A stretch of 64,000 nucleotides of DNA, taken from Chondrus crispus (taxonomy: Eukaryota > Rhodophyta > Florideophyceae > Gigartinales > Gigartinaceae). A model generated the notes under the pieces. It worked only from the letters and a program-made list of their open reading frames with translations. It made no database searches and had not been told where the DNA came from. The position numbers and the translations under genes were made by a program. Shown here one piece after another: positions 32,801 through 43,300 of this stretch; position 1 is the stretch's first letter; every line of letters begins with the position of its first letter. Location of the stretch: NCBI RefSeq assembly GCF_000350225.1, contig NW_005179014.1, forward strand, positions 48,881 through 112,880. The letters run 5' to 3'.

Positions 32801-34123
32801 AAAAATACCAGCACAGTAAACCGGTATACGTCAAACAGCATCCCCGATTTAACGGAAACTCAAGCACATGGGGTCTGGCGGGCTGCTCGTCAAGAATCTA
32901 TACGGCACACCGTCAGGAGGGTATTACTACGTCAAAGGAGCGCAACAGTATCCACGCCACCACCACTACCAGCAAAGTGAACAAGACTGCTGCCTTTCCT
33001 TCCAAATACACAGCGCCACATCCTTTATTTTCATCGCCATGAGTTCGGATGACTTCCTGGTAGTTGCCTCCCACACATCACTCATCAAAGCATTACACAG
33101 CACCCTCTCCATAAAGTACAGCATCAAACGGTTAGGTGAACCTACCCAGTACGTAGGGTGGACAATTCAGCACTGACAGGACGGATCGGTTAAAACAAGC
33201 CAGCCCACGTACGTCCACTCCGTACTCGATCACATGCGCATGTAAACAGCTAACGGCAAGAGCACACCATACACCGACGGAATAAAGTTGCACGCGCCAG
33301 ACGACACCGACACACCCGTCCCCAAGCTGCGCGAAAAATACCAACAAATTATGGGGGAACTCCGCTATATCGCCGACTGTACAAGGCCGGACATAGCATT
33401 CATCGTCAACAGACTCACAGCGGCAACGCACAACCCAACAAAACGCCACTGGCTACACCTAAAGTGGCTCATGCGATATTTAGCCGGCACAAGAAATGAC
33501 GGCATTATGTACACACCCGGACAGCATCGCGACGCTCTGATATGCTTGTCAACGATCCATCCATGTCACGCCGCACACACCCCATCTAAACATTCTCGGA
33601 CGCCGACTTTGCGGGCGATGAAAGTGATCGCAAGTCAACATCAGGAGTGATTCACCTATTCAACAACGGCCCCATTGCATGGACGTCAACGAAACAATCG
33701 ATGCAAGCCCTATCAACATGCGAGGCCGAATACATTGCCGCCACTACAGCAGTCCATACAACGCTTTGGCTGCGGCGTCTACTCAGTGAACTATCACTGC
33801 TCCCGCGATCACCCACACGACTGCTCGTTGACAACAAAGGGGCCATTGCCATAGCGACGAACTCGGCCCGAACCAAAAAGCGGAAATTCATAGACCTGCG
33901 CCATCATTACCTACGCGAGCACATCAACCTGGGTAACATCATCTTTGCACACGTCCCATCGTCGCAAATCGCCGACATCCTTACAAAACCGCTTGGCGCA
34001 CAGAAGTATGCGGCCAACAAAACCTCAATCGCCATAACAGCACGGCAACCCCGACCAACCAAGTCATACGAACCGGTCCCCACAGCGCCCGACCAGGAGG
34101 CGCGTCATTACGCACAAGCGTAA
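29823..34123 (+). pseudogene. Copia-B gag-pol polyprotein gene, broken
   Basis: Gag begins at ATG 29823 with a Pro-rich start (MSTPPPGGNPPAPP) and a UBN2/gag-like helical region (LTEHNYPQWHATLIDIL). Protease has LDSGAHPSHV near 30915. The GAG-pre-integrase segment (FHVWHLIFNHVSLRT) is near 31480. The integrase core has DVCGPITP (31680), TTDNAGEYMS (31865) and SPQENGIAERI (31955). RT spans about 32570-33430. RNase H runs about 33600-34020, with TCEAEYIAATTAVH, VDNKGAIAIATN and the terminal ADILTKPLG. The reading frame is interrupted several times (about four to six), in keeping with the diverged LTRs. Confidence 0.88.
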
Positions 34124-34169
34124 TCAAAGCAATGCTAGAGCACTGAGCGGCCGGAATCGCACGACTATC

Positions 34170-34278
34170 TGTCATTACGCTACTGTAAGCACAAGGCCTA
34201 CAGTTCTAGAAAGGATATAGATAGCGAGTAAACGACGCCGAAGGCCAAGAAGTCTCTTGGTCAGTTATCGCAATCCCA
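34170..34278 (+). repeat. Copia-B 3' LTR (109 bp)
   Basis: This is the partner of 29395-29503, with about six mismatches, ending CAATCCCA before GAGGG. No long polypurine tract is obvious in front of it. Confidence 0.85.
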
Positions 34279-34763
34279 GAGGGAAGCAGTCCCATGCCGT
34301 TTTTTCCCGTTACACATTGACGGAAGCCTCATGTAGAGCCTGAAATCAAATTTTATGTGGGCGATCAGCTCGTTTCCAAAGGGCTTCTGGTTCAAACAAA
34401 CAAAGGGATCCGTGGTTACGGTGTGCACTTCTGGACAGATCCGTCGTGCCAGGTGCACCAATTAAATGAGCAATAAGCTCGCGGGCCATGGAGCGGTAAA
34501 CGATAATGCAGGGGTGGTTCTGGCCATGAAGGCGGTTGGGGCCGCCTCGATGAGACTTGCGGCATATGCGGCGTGAAGGAATGGGGACAGTGGAGTGAAG
34601 CCGTGGCCGCAGAGACGCAGTGGAAGGCCTATTTGAAGAGTACAGCATGGGGGTGTAACTTGAGTACAAGTGTACAAGTTGTGGGTTGAACAGGTACTGT
34701 ACCCTTAGGGTACAGTATGCACTGTCCCTACTCCGCAGAGTACAGTATTCAGGACCGCAGTGG

Positions 34764-34819
34764 TGCTGGCCGTTTGGACCACTTCTAGCACTGCTGGAAG
34801 CGGTCCGAATGGCCAGTGC
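34764..34819. repeat. Imperfect inverted repeat
   Basis: The arms TGCTGGCCGTTTGGACC (34764-34780) and GGTCCGAATGGCCAGTGC (34802-34819) pair with about four mismatches. A second small stem (CTTC and GAAG) lies in the loop. Confidence 0.5.
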
Positions 34820-34877
34820 TAGACTAGCAGGTTGAACCTTTTTCAGAAGAAGAGACTGTTAGCTAGCCATTAAATAA

Positions 34878-34934
34878 AATCGACCCAATTCAACTTTTTG
34901 GACAGCTTGTCCAAAAAAGTTGAATTGGGTCGAT
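34878..34934. repeat. Long hairpin, 27-bp arms with 3-nt loop
   Basis: The left arm starts AATCGACCCAATTCAAC (34878-34904), and the right arm ends GAATTGGGTCGATT (34908-34934). They pair perfectly except for one extra A in the right arm. The loop is GCT. It sits about 170 bp before the Harbinger-1 transposase start and could be a transposon terminus, a MITE or a transcription-ending hairpin. Confidence 0.7.
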
Positions 34935-35101
34935 TGTTATTTCGAAATTGGAGAGTGTAGAACTAAAGTCCGATCAACTGCGCTGCCGTTTTGCTGGTTA
35001 CATCTGCACCACAGGTACCCACGTATCCATTCTGACCTCGACCAAATTTGTGATGCCGAAGTCTCCTCACCCCAACTTCACCCCATACTCTCATTCATAA
35101 A

Positions 35102-36240
35102 ATGTCTCCAACCTCCGATAACGAAGACATTCACATGTTCATCAAACTCTACAAATACATGCAGGCTAAAGCAGCCAGTACAGATATTCACGCACTCCAT
35201 ACTGACTTACTGTGAAGTAATCGCCTACGAGAAGACATAAAAGACGCTGAAGCACTCAGCAGTGACGAGGAAACCCCTTGTAGCGGCAACAATATAGACG
35301 GCGCCCCAAAAACCCTATACGCCCGATTCACCGCGTCTAAAGTTTACCGACGCACTCGCTTCGATGATCTAGACGTTTGCCTTTTTGAAAAGACAGTTTA
35401 CATGACGAGGGAGTATTTTGACGATCTACACGAACTTGCAGAAGCCGAGTTAGCCAAGCCATTTGACGTCAGACACATGCATGGAGAAGACAACGCGGTT
35501 CGTACTCCCAGCAAACGTCGCCTGGATACACGTGAGCTTTTGTTTATGTCCTTGGATATAAATGGGGGTCCAAACGAGGGTGGTTTGGGGTAGAGAGAGC
35601 TTCTGAGAAGTATGGTGTATCGCCAGGAACGATTTCTAATTATTTTCGTCATGTGCTTTCCGGATTACATAGATCTCTGAAGTCCTTCGACCCACAGTTA
35701 ATTCGCTGGCCTGATGTAGACGAAAGGAATGAAATGGAAGGATTGATTATCGGGTTCCCATCATACGTCTTTTTTGTTTATGGCAATAAGAACAAACGGT
35801 GGAGACCGGATAACCGAGAGGAGCAGGAAATTGCCTATGACAGATATAAAAAGAGTCACACTTGGGCAATTGTTGCCTTTTGTGACTTGTTTGGGAAGTT
35901 TATCCGTCTAGAAATAACGGATAAAGGTGCGGAATATTGACAGAAATCTTTATACAAACTCTGATGCACACAGAAACCCTGATCAGTATTTATCCGGGCA
36001 GCAACATGGCATGGCAGATACGGGATTTGCAAGCGATGGGCGCCTCGTCGTTCTGTACAAGCGAAATCAAAGCACGGACTGGATGTGCTGAGGTGCCCAT
36101 AACCGGCTTATCCGCAAGCAGCGCATGGTGGACGAATGGGGGATTGGATACATTAACAACAGGCATTGGTTTTGTTCTGGGAAGGTGGCCTTTCGCTAAC
36201 GATCTCGTTCCCATGGCATACGAGACTGCAGCAATGATAT
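35102..36240 (+). pseudogene. Harbinger-1: PIF/Harbinger-like transposase pseudogene
   Basis: The gene starts at ATG 35102 (MSPTSDNEDIHMFIKL). The N-terminal part (MTREYFDDLHELAEAELAKP, GGPNEGGLG) leads to a helix-turn-helix (SEKYGVSPGTISNYFRHVL). Then comes a DDE_4-like core: GFPSYVFFVYGNKN, TWAIVAFCDLFGKFIRLEI, QYLSGQQHGMADTGFAS and RKQRMVDEWGIGYIN. A TGA stop at 35213-35215, frame changes near 35590 and 35937, and stops at 36089-36091 and 36197-36199 disable it. The final codons cross the solo LTR at 36241-36942: if one GATAT copy is dropped, the frame ends at a TAA right after the junction. The convergent ORF at 36962 may be the second protein these elements usually carry. Confidence 0.7.
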
Positions 36241-36942
36241 TGTAGCATAAACACCCCCAGACGACCGAGGGTGTATACGCAGTTCGACCTGTAGACCCCG
36301 TTCGAACGGGAAGACGGGTGAAGCACCAGCTAACGAGGCAGGGAAGCGGGGCCTGGTAGCGGTGTGGTAGAGCGGGAAGGTCGGGGACGAGCGTACGCAC
36401 GGGCCGATCTACGCCTCGACGCCCGGGAGCAGCGCTGGGTAACGTACCAGCGCTGACGGGCGGAGGCGGATCTAGGCTCGCTCGCGCACGCGTGTGTCCC
36501 CTACCCGCTCCCTTCCTCCAAACGCGCGCGAAGGCGAAGGCACGTAGTTAGAATAAGCTGGGTGGACTGACCTTGGCGGTCGGTTGAGGACAAGTCCGTG
36601 CTTGTCCCCCTCCGCCGCCGTCGGTCCGCTCCATATTTAATATACAAAACAATCTATCATAACACTACAGTACCTCGGTACTGTAGTGGGCTACTGTAGT
36701 GCAGGTCGGCCTGCTCTGTAATACTGTCAGCTATGTCGAGGCTGACAGTACACGTATTACCTGTGGTGCGTGCGCGCTTCGTTCGTGCGTGGTACACGTG
36801 TGCACGTGTATGCGCGTGTCCCTTGTCCCCGTGGTGTACACGTGGACATGCGCGGTTGTACTGTAGAGCGTCGAGCTCTACAGCAGGGATCCTGTTGTTG
36901 ATCTAATCTAACTAAAAAGGCCCCAGGGGGGGTTATACTACA
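36241..36942. repeat. Solo LTR related to the Gypsy-A LTR
   Basis: This 702-bp sequence starts TGTAGCATAAACACCCCC and ends GGGGGGTTATACTACA, with a perfect 5-bp duplication GATAT (36236-36240 and 36943-36947). Its body follows the Gypsy-A LTR closely (GGGACGAGCGTACGC, GGGTAACGTACCAGCGC, GACAAGTCCGTGCTTGTCC, then CTACAGTAC and ACGTGT palindromes). It diverges strongly toward the right end, so it is another subfamily. A lone LTR with an intact duplication is the usual product of recombination between the two LTRs of a full element. Confidence 0.88.
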
Positions 36943-36961
36943 GATATGTAACTGGATTTTT

Positions 36962-37351
36962 CTAAAACAGGGATATGGACTTCACCCGCGGGAGAGGTAT
37001 GACGATAAGCTGGCAAGTACGAATGTTCGTCGTCAGACGGTGCGGCATGGTAGATATATTTAGTACAGATCGATAAATCTGGATTCCACTTCCGTCAGTA
37101 CACATAAGTCTCGTCAAGTACTGTTTATAAAACCTCTGCACTGCATCTCCAATTTCAACCAGGGCACTGCCCTCCTCTCCAACAAGAACGACAGCCCCGT
37201 CATGCTCATTCTCAGATCCATGGTCTGACATATTGTTAGAAGAATGCATTTCGTGGCCTTCTGGTTGCTTCTGGACTTGGTCATCATTTAATTCAGAACT
37301 ACCAGAACAGAGTATGTTTTCATGAAGATCCAATGGCTCCACGGTCAATGG
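36962..37351 (-). pseudogene. Unknown ORF interrupted by Gypsy-B, 3' part
   Basis: The minus-strand frame reads LTVEPLDLHENILCSG, EHDGAVVLVGEEGSALVEIG and AVQRFYKQYLTRL and ends RVKSISLF before a stop at about 36962-36964. The 5' part is beyond Gypsy-B at 55840-55919 and joins in frame across the AATGG duplication, giving a protein of about 156 residues. It is acidic, with no recognised domain. Its stop lies about 15 bp from that of the Harbinger-1 transposase, tail to tail, which is the arrangement of the accessory (Myb-like) ORF of PIF/Harbinger elements. Myb motifs were not found, so that role is only suggested by position. Confidence 0.45.
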
Positions 37352-37751
37352 TGCAACACTTGACGGTAAATTTTACTCGGGAGTCTGTGCCCCCACTTAC
37401 TGAGAGGCGCCGGGCCGCCCTTTAAAAGGGGTCGCCCGGCGCTTAACTGACATTCTGGCATAATCATTAAAACTCCGAGGGGTGCCCAGGCGCAGCCCCC
37501 CAGATATTGGTGGGAGTCGCCCGTGGCCACCTACCGTCCCCACTGGGGTCCTCCGGCCACCTTCGCGCTTTGACGGCTAACGTTCTCCGCGAGCTCTACC
37601 CTAGCCCGCAGCGCTCTTTGTAACTCGCCTCCTGGCGCACTGTATGATAGGCCGCGCTTATGTCCGGTCGCCCCGTCCGTGCCAGTCCGGGCGAGTGCGC
37701 CTTCTATCATACACTGTATCATACACTGTACAGCAATGCGTACCCGTTGCA
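37352..37751 (-). repeat. Gypsy-B 3' LTR
   Basis: This LTR of 400 bp pairs with 55438-55839 at about 92% identity by eye. The repeated word ATCATACACTGT near 37712-37735 is shared by both LTRs. It is preceded by AATGG, the target duplication. Confidence 0.88.
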
Positions 37752-37822
37752 ACGTTCCCACCTTTCCTGCCGTTGCCGTCCTCGGCAACTGCATAATGCT
37801 TTCTGCAGCTCTTCTCTATTCT

Positions 37823-39447
37823 TCAAGAAGGCGGGGCAGCAACTTGGTGCCCCGTGATGTAGTCCTTGAACGCAGCAGTCAAGTTACCATCCGCATCAAC
37901 AAAGTGGCGAGTTGGCTGCCACTCGGCCTCGTGGCGAGGTGCGCCGCGCATCAACGTAAGAAACTGAAAACCTCTCCCGCGCTTGCAGTGCGCGAGCAGC
38001 TGGTCCACTTCATACAACCGTTGTATGCGCCGTTACGGCGCACCTTCAGCATCGGGAACGGGTGCAGGCCGCAAAGGTACTGGGGGACAAATGTCACTAG
38101 GCCGGTCCCTGAACGGCATGGTGTGCTCCACGTGGACGACGGGGTGAATGCGGATGTTTGAGGACAGATCGAGCCTCACCGCATTGCGTCCAACAAGCGC
38201 CAGAATTGGGAAAGGACCAAAGCGGCGGGGCCCAAACTTCTTCGAGGCCTGATTCTGCGCAATGGCATCACAAAATAGCGAGCGCTGTAACCTAACACGA
38301 TCACCCATAATGTAGTTTGGCTTCACTGTACGCTGTGCCGAGTATGCTGATTGACGGGCTTTGGCAAGCTCCGGCGCAAAACGACTATTGTTTAACACGC
38401 CCTTCAACCGAGCCTTAAACTCGTTGCTGCTCTCGTTCAGTGTGCCCGCCATGCAAATCAGTTCAAGCGGAGGGCGCGGTTGACACCCAAGGTCTAGTTC
38501 GGACGGGGAGCCCCCAGATTCTCAGAGCGCGCGGAGTTGTGCGCGAACTCAGCAGTGGGAAGCAGAACATCGCAGTCGTTCTGATGGAAACTACAATAGC
38601 AGCGTGGTACGTTTCTACAACACGATTCATAACCTCCGAAACCCCATCGGTCTGAGGATGATGACTACTTGACATTTGCAGCTTTACTTCGCACAGCTGC
38701 ATAATCGACCTCCAGAACTTTTATGTAAACTTAGGAGCGCAATCACTGGTTATACTGTCGGGAAGTCCCTGTATCGTGAAGATGTTGCACATAAACGACC
38801 GTGCGGCGTCTTCAGCGGTGTCACTCGTCTTGCTTGGAATGAATCGCACGCATCTCATCAAGCGGTCAACCCACGTAGTGATGGCGTCAAATCCCTGCTT
38901 GGTCAGAGGGAGGCCGACTATGAAGTCCGTAGCAATGCATACCCATCGGCGTGTTGGTGCATTGAGAGACACAGGGTCACCGAGGTTCTTCGTATTCATC
39001 TCGCGCTGCTGTTGGCCCGTGATGCAACCTCCACAATACTGTCTCACATCCTTGGTCTTCCTTTTCCATTGAAATCGCTGCACACGGGCCAAAGTTTTAG
39101 CGAAGCCGAAGTGTCCACCCAGCTTTGAATCGTGCGCGAGCTGCAAGACGTCGCGCACACAACGTCGTGGCACACAAACCTTGTCCTCATAATAAAGCAG
39201 TCCTTCTACTGTCTTAAACTTCAGCAGAAGGCGCTCGATCCTATCTTTGTGCACGTCGACGGAAGGAAAGCTCCCCTCTATCACCTTACTGACAGGACCA
39301 AACAGTTAGTGGCTAGCGTACTGCGCTTCGAAACCCAAGTCAAAGGACACTGTAGAGACTTGCATATTCGCAACCTCCAACCCGTCAATTACATAAGGGG
39401 CCCTAGATAAGAAATCACCTAGAACGTGGACGCGTCCAAGTTGGAGG
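37823..39447 (-). pseudogene. Gypsy-B integrase and C-terminal chromodomain-like tail, broken
   Basis: Reading leftward from 39447 there is an integrase zinc-finger region (LAHDSKLGGHFGFAKTLARV with CGGCITGQQ), then the core (WVCIATDFIVGLPLTKQGFD; PDSITSDCAPKF). Next is an integrase C-terminal region (YIMGDRVRLQRS, RRFGPFPILALVGRNAVRLDL, HPVVHVEHTMPF). The tail at 37823-38017 has YEVDQLLAHCKRGRG, EAEWQPTRHFVD and DGNLTAAFKDYI, a chromodomain-like pattern. It is broken in a few places. Gypsy-A2 lies directly upstream at 39448. Confidence 0.82.
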
Positions 39448-40108
39448 TGTGGCATAACGGCGGTTCGCGATTAGATTTAGATCAGATCAATACGAACCAC
39501 ACGCGCGCACACGTGTACCCCCACGTGTACGGAGGACGCGGGACCACACGCGTACACGTGTAGGAGGCGCGTACCACCGCGCGCACAGTACGCGTCCCAC
39601 ACGTGTGCTGTCAGCCCCGACGGCTGACAGCATTACAGCGCGGGACGACCCGCGCTACAGTAAGTTACTACAGCATACCGGTACTGTAGTATTATGATAG
39701 ACGCATTGTATACATTAAATACGAGCGCGACCGGCGGCGGGGTAGGTGGACAAGCACGGACTTGTCCACGACCTACCGCCTAGGTCCGTCTTCCAGCTTA
39801 ACTAACGAGCGCGATCCGCCTTCGCGCGCGTTAACCGGGACAAAGCGGGTAGGGGACAGCTGCGTACGCGAACGAGCCTAGATCCGCCTCCGCCCGTCAG
39901 CGCTGGTACGTTACCCAGCGCTGCTCCGGGCGTCGAGGCGTAGATCGGCCCGCGCGTACGCTCGTCCCCGACCGTCCCGCTCTACCACGCTACCAGGGCC
40001 CGCTTCCCTGTCTCGTTAGCTGTGTGTTCTCCCCGTCTTCTCGCCCCTCGTACGGGTCTACGTCGAGCAGAGTATACACCCCTCTCCGTTGGGGGGTGTT
40101 ATACTACA
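39448..40108 (+). repeat. Gypsy-A2 5' LTR
   Basis: It starts TGTGGCATAACGGCGG and ends GGGGGTGTTATACTACA. Four ACGTGT palindromes occur in the U3 region (39509-39516, 39521-39528, 39554-39561, 39599-39606). Stem-loops CTGTCAGCC/GGCTGACAG and GCGCGGG/CCCGCGC follow, then a TATA-like TATACATTAAATAC near 39709 and a GTGGACAAG/CTTGTCCAC hairpin. The motifs suggest dense regulatory and structural content. Confidence 0.93.
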
Positions 40109-40109
40109 G

Positions 40110-40122
40110 TGGTCTCCCGACC
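40110..40122 (+). other. Gypsy-A2 primer-binding site
   Basis: TGGTCTCCCGACC starts one base after the LTR. The implied tRNA 3' end is GGTCGGGAGACCA. It is one base different from the Gypsy-A1 site. Confidence 0.6.
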
Positions 40123-40340
40123 TAGAAGACCCCGGAGTACGTTCTCCGAGAAGACCTCTTAGGCCCTCCGCGTCCGAACGCGTTGAGATGAGCCAGGAGT
40201 ACGAGCCCTCGATCCGCTCCGAAGCGACGGATCCGAGTCCGGACGCTGTGCGATCCCCATCCGCCCCGTCGGGCGACGGCGACGCAGGTCCTCGTGACCG
40301 CGAACCGTAGCTCGGATCCTCCGAGGAAAGAGCGGCGGCG

Positions 40341-43300
40341 ATGTTCGAACGCATAGCCGAATACATCGAGGAAGTCCGTACTTCCCTTCGGATCGATGTA
40401 TCGGACCATGTATACACTCGATGTATGGCCGAGCTCCGCTCCCTGCGTGAAGGGAGGTTCGATAGAGTGACGCAGTCCTTAGAGAATCTCCGAGCACTTA
40501 TCGACGAGTTACACTCGCGGATAGTGCTCGTCGAAGACTCGCGTCTCGTATCGCCCGGACCATCCGGGCAAGGTCGTCCCGAGGGGCCGACCCCTACAAG
40601 ACGACCTGAGGACCGATCCTCCCCGTCCGCGGAACAGTTGGGTGCGTTCGCGCACCTCTCCGCCGAGCTCAATGCCACGCGTCGGCGTGCTCGTGACATG
40701 GAACGGACCATGGCTGCAAGGCTGCCCGGTGCCCCCACGAGAGGGCCCGGTGGTACCGTACCTCCGAGCACCGTCGCTCCGGACCGTTGGGGACCGGCTG
40801 GTGCCGACACCAGCCGAACCGCGGAAGGCAACCGCCTTCCGACAGGCGCGAATTACGCGTCTGAGACCCAAGCATTGCCGCCTATCCCCGGAAGTAGGCG
40901 GCAGATGGAACGCGTATCGTATCGCGACGACCCTGACCGTGGAGGAGCCGCCCGCGGATCCGGAGTACCGACGTACTCTGTCGATCCCCGCTGGGGCGGC
41001 TACCCGCCGGCGAACTGCGCCGAGCATCCAGGTCCGGTAGACGTCCGTACGCTACCCGTAACCCCCTTCGGCACGCTGGGTCCCGCCGAACCCGGACTCG
41101 AGCCGGTACATACGATGATCCAAGAGTTCAGCGCCGTCACTGACTATCGTATGTACCGGCTGGATAACACCTCGAGGCTCGTTACCTCGGGTGACGCGGG
41201 ACGGATCGCGAAGTACGTTCAACGCTGCCGTGGGATCCGACCTACGATGAGGAGCTTTGACGGTTCGGAACCGATCCAGCTCCTACCGTTCTTGAAGGAT
41301 GTCCGAATAACCTTCAACTCGCAACACCTTACCGAAGGTGTTGCGGTACGAGTCCTCGCGCACTTCCTAGAGCGCGACGCGGAGCGCCTGTATACGAGTT
41401 ATACAATGCGTGGCCTCCGCACCGGCCAGCTACACGACGACGTGAGCTGGCCGGGGCTCGTGAACCAGTTCCTGAAACGCTACCTAACCGACGACGTGTT
41501 AGGTGAAGCGTACGACGCTGTCGCGACGGCGCGACAGCAATCTCATGAAACGGAGAGCACGTTCGCGGACCGGCTCGAAACTGCCGCGTTCCGGTGCACG
41601 GCGGTGTTCTCCGAACAGTCCCTCGCGCACTACTTCGTGCGGGGACTGGCACTGGCGACCCGCGCCGCAGTTTCCGAAACCGTACAGCGGCTGCCGAGCC
41701 GCCAGAAGACCGATCTTCCAACCATCCGCCGTATCGCCACGGCGGAAGGCACGACGTACCGCGCTCGGCGCGGTTTACCCCTGCCGGATACGAAACCGGC
41801 AGGGAGGGCTGGCAGGACTACGAAGTCCGCCGCCACAAGTTCGCCCGCTACGACCCTCCACATCGGGGAGGATGAGTGGCAGGCCGACCCTGTCCTCATT
41901 ACGCAAGGAGGAGGACCCGTGGGGGGACGACCCCCCTCACCGATGTCGACCGGAACGACATCCAGTTACGCGACCGCCTTCGCGGCCACTCCAAGAGTGG
42001 CAAGGGGTACGGATCCCCGGGTCGCAGAGCTCGACATCTCGAGTCGAGATGCAGGAGCTGAAGCCCCTCGCGTACCCCTCCTCACCGATGAGGAGGCGCG
42101 GCACGCAGCGACCTTCGCCTCAACGGATGGCAGCGCGTACGTGTGCTGGCTATGCCGTACGTACGGACACGCCATGTACGCGTGCCCGTTCCTGTCGCCG
42201 GAACAACGAATGTTCACGGCGTACAGGAACTACCGCTACCAGATGGAGACGCGCCCCGGCGCGCGTAATCTCCTCCGGCAGTCGGTCGGCGAGGGCCGCC
42301 CCCCACGTCAAGGTTTCCCGAATCGTTCGGGTGGGGGCACACGCTTCGCCCCACGCGGAGGTGGGTATCGTCGTAACGAACTCGATCGTCGTGATCGACC
42401 GGATTACCGCCCGTCGGACACAAGGTATCCCCGTCAAGGGGGGAGAGGGGACCGAGACCGTTCTCGGTTACCCCAACAGGTACAAAACGCGATCATGTAC
42501 CTGCAGGATTGGGTAGAGGACCCGTATCCTCTACCCACGGAGGGGCGCGAAGGAGACCCGACTCGCCTCGTCCCCCATATCCTGCGACGACCGGACGTCA
42601 CAGGCCAAGGTCAGGAAGTACCCGAATACTTCGCTGACGTCGCGCGGCCGCGGTGGGGGAATCGTCCCGACCCACACGGCCAAGGACCTGAAGAAGACCT
42701 GGCCACCGATGGCCAGGAAGGTAGCTCAGATAGCACCGGTAGTTCGAAAAAAAGGGTAAAGACGGTTACGTACACGCGGTCGCGTGAGCCGTCTTATCCC
42801 TACGAACTAGACCGGACCCCGCGTGCTGGCCAAGGACACGGGGGGTATTGTCCGATAATACATCCCCCGTGTGCTGGAGCGAGCACGGGAACTCCTGCGG
42901 CGCCAATGCAGGAGAACGGGAGCGTCGAGGCCTCCGTAAGCCCGACGCTGGAGGAGAGCACCGCCGGGACACCGTCAACCCCGGTGATGCTGAGCGAACA
43001 CGAGGGAAGTAATGAAGACCGAAAGGAGCCCGTCGATCTCCTAGCTTCCGTGAGCCAAGGCCCACCGACGAACGGTCCTCCGCGTATGGACCAGAGCACT
43101 CGAGAGGGCGTCACCGAGCCGCGGACGCCCCAAGAAACGCGTAGAAGGAAGCGCAAGAGGGGTCAACACCGAAAGCGAAAGCCCCGACGGAACGACCTCA
43201 CCGATAAGGTCGCGCCTAAGATAGTCGATGGCCTCGTGTGCCTCATGACGTCAAAAATATATAACGTCTTGGGCTCCGTGGCCACCGGAGGCAACGCGTT

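Larger units (their letters stand above)
29395..34278 (+). mobile_element. Copia-B: Ty1/copia element with 109-bp LTRs, broken
   Basis: This 4.88-kb Copia element is flanked by unusually short LTRs (29395-29503 and 34170-34278). The 5-bp duplications differ by one base (GACGG at 29390-29394, GAGGG at 34279-34283). The internal order gag, protease, integrase, RT, RNase H marks Copia. The LTRs differ at about six of 109 positions (5-6%), so it is clearly older than Copia-A. The coding region has several breaks. The primer site suggests priming by an internal tRNA fragment. Confidence 0.88.
34284..35101. other. Non-coding stretch rich in short inverted repeats
   Basis: No gene is recognised on either strand. 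The stretch contains a GTAC-type palindrome (34695-34717, arms TACTGTACCC and GGGTACAGTA, 3-nt spacer), an imperfect stem (34764-34819) and a long near-perfect hairpin (34878-34934). Such a concentration is typical of small non-autonomous transposons, but no target duplications were found. Confidence 0.45.

Noticed and set aside
34346-34669. 107-codon minus-strand frame left of the hairpins
   Set aside because: Composition is Ser/Arg/Pro-rich, no domain, no conserved context, and an alternative frame is open across the same stretch.
37712-37735. Repeated ATCATACACTGT words that could suggest a repeat array
   Set aside because: Only two units, located inside the Gypsy-B LTR; no spacers and no cas-like genes, so not a CRISPR or satellite.
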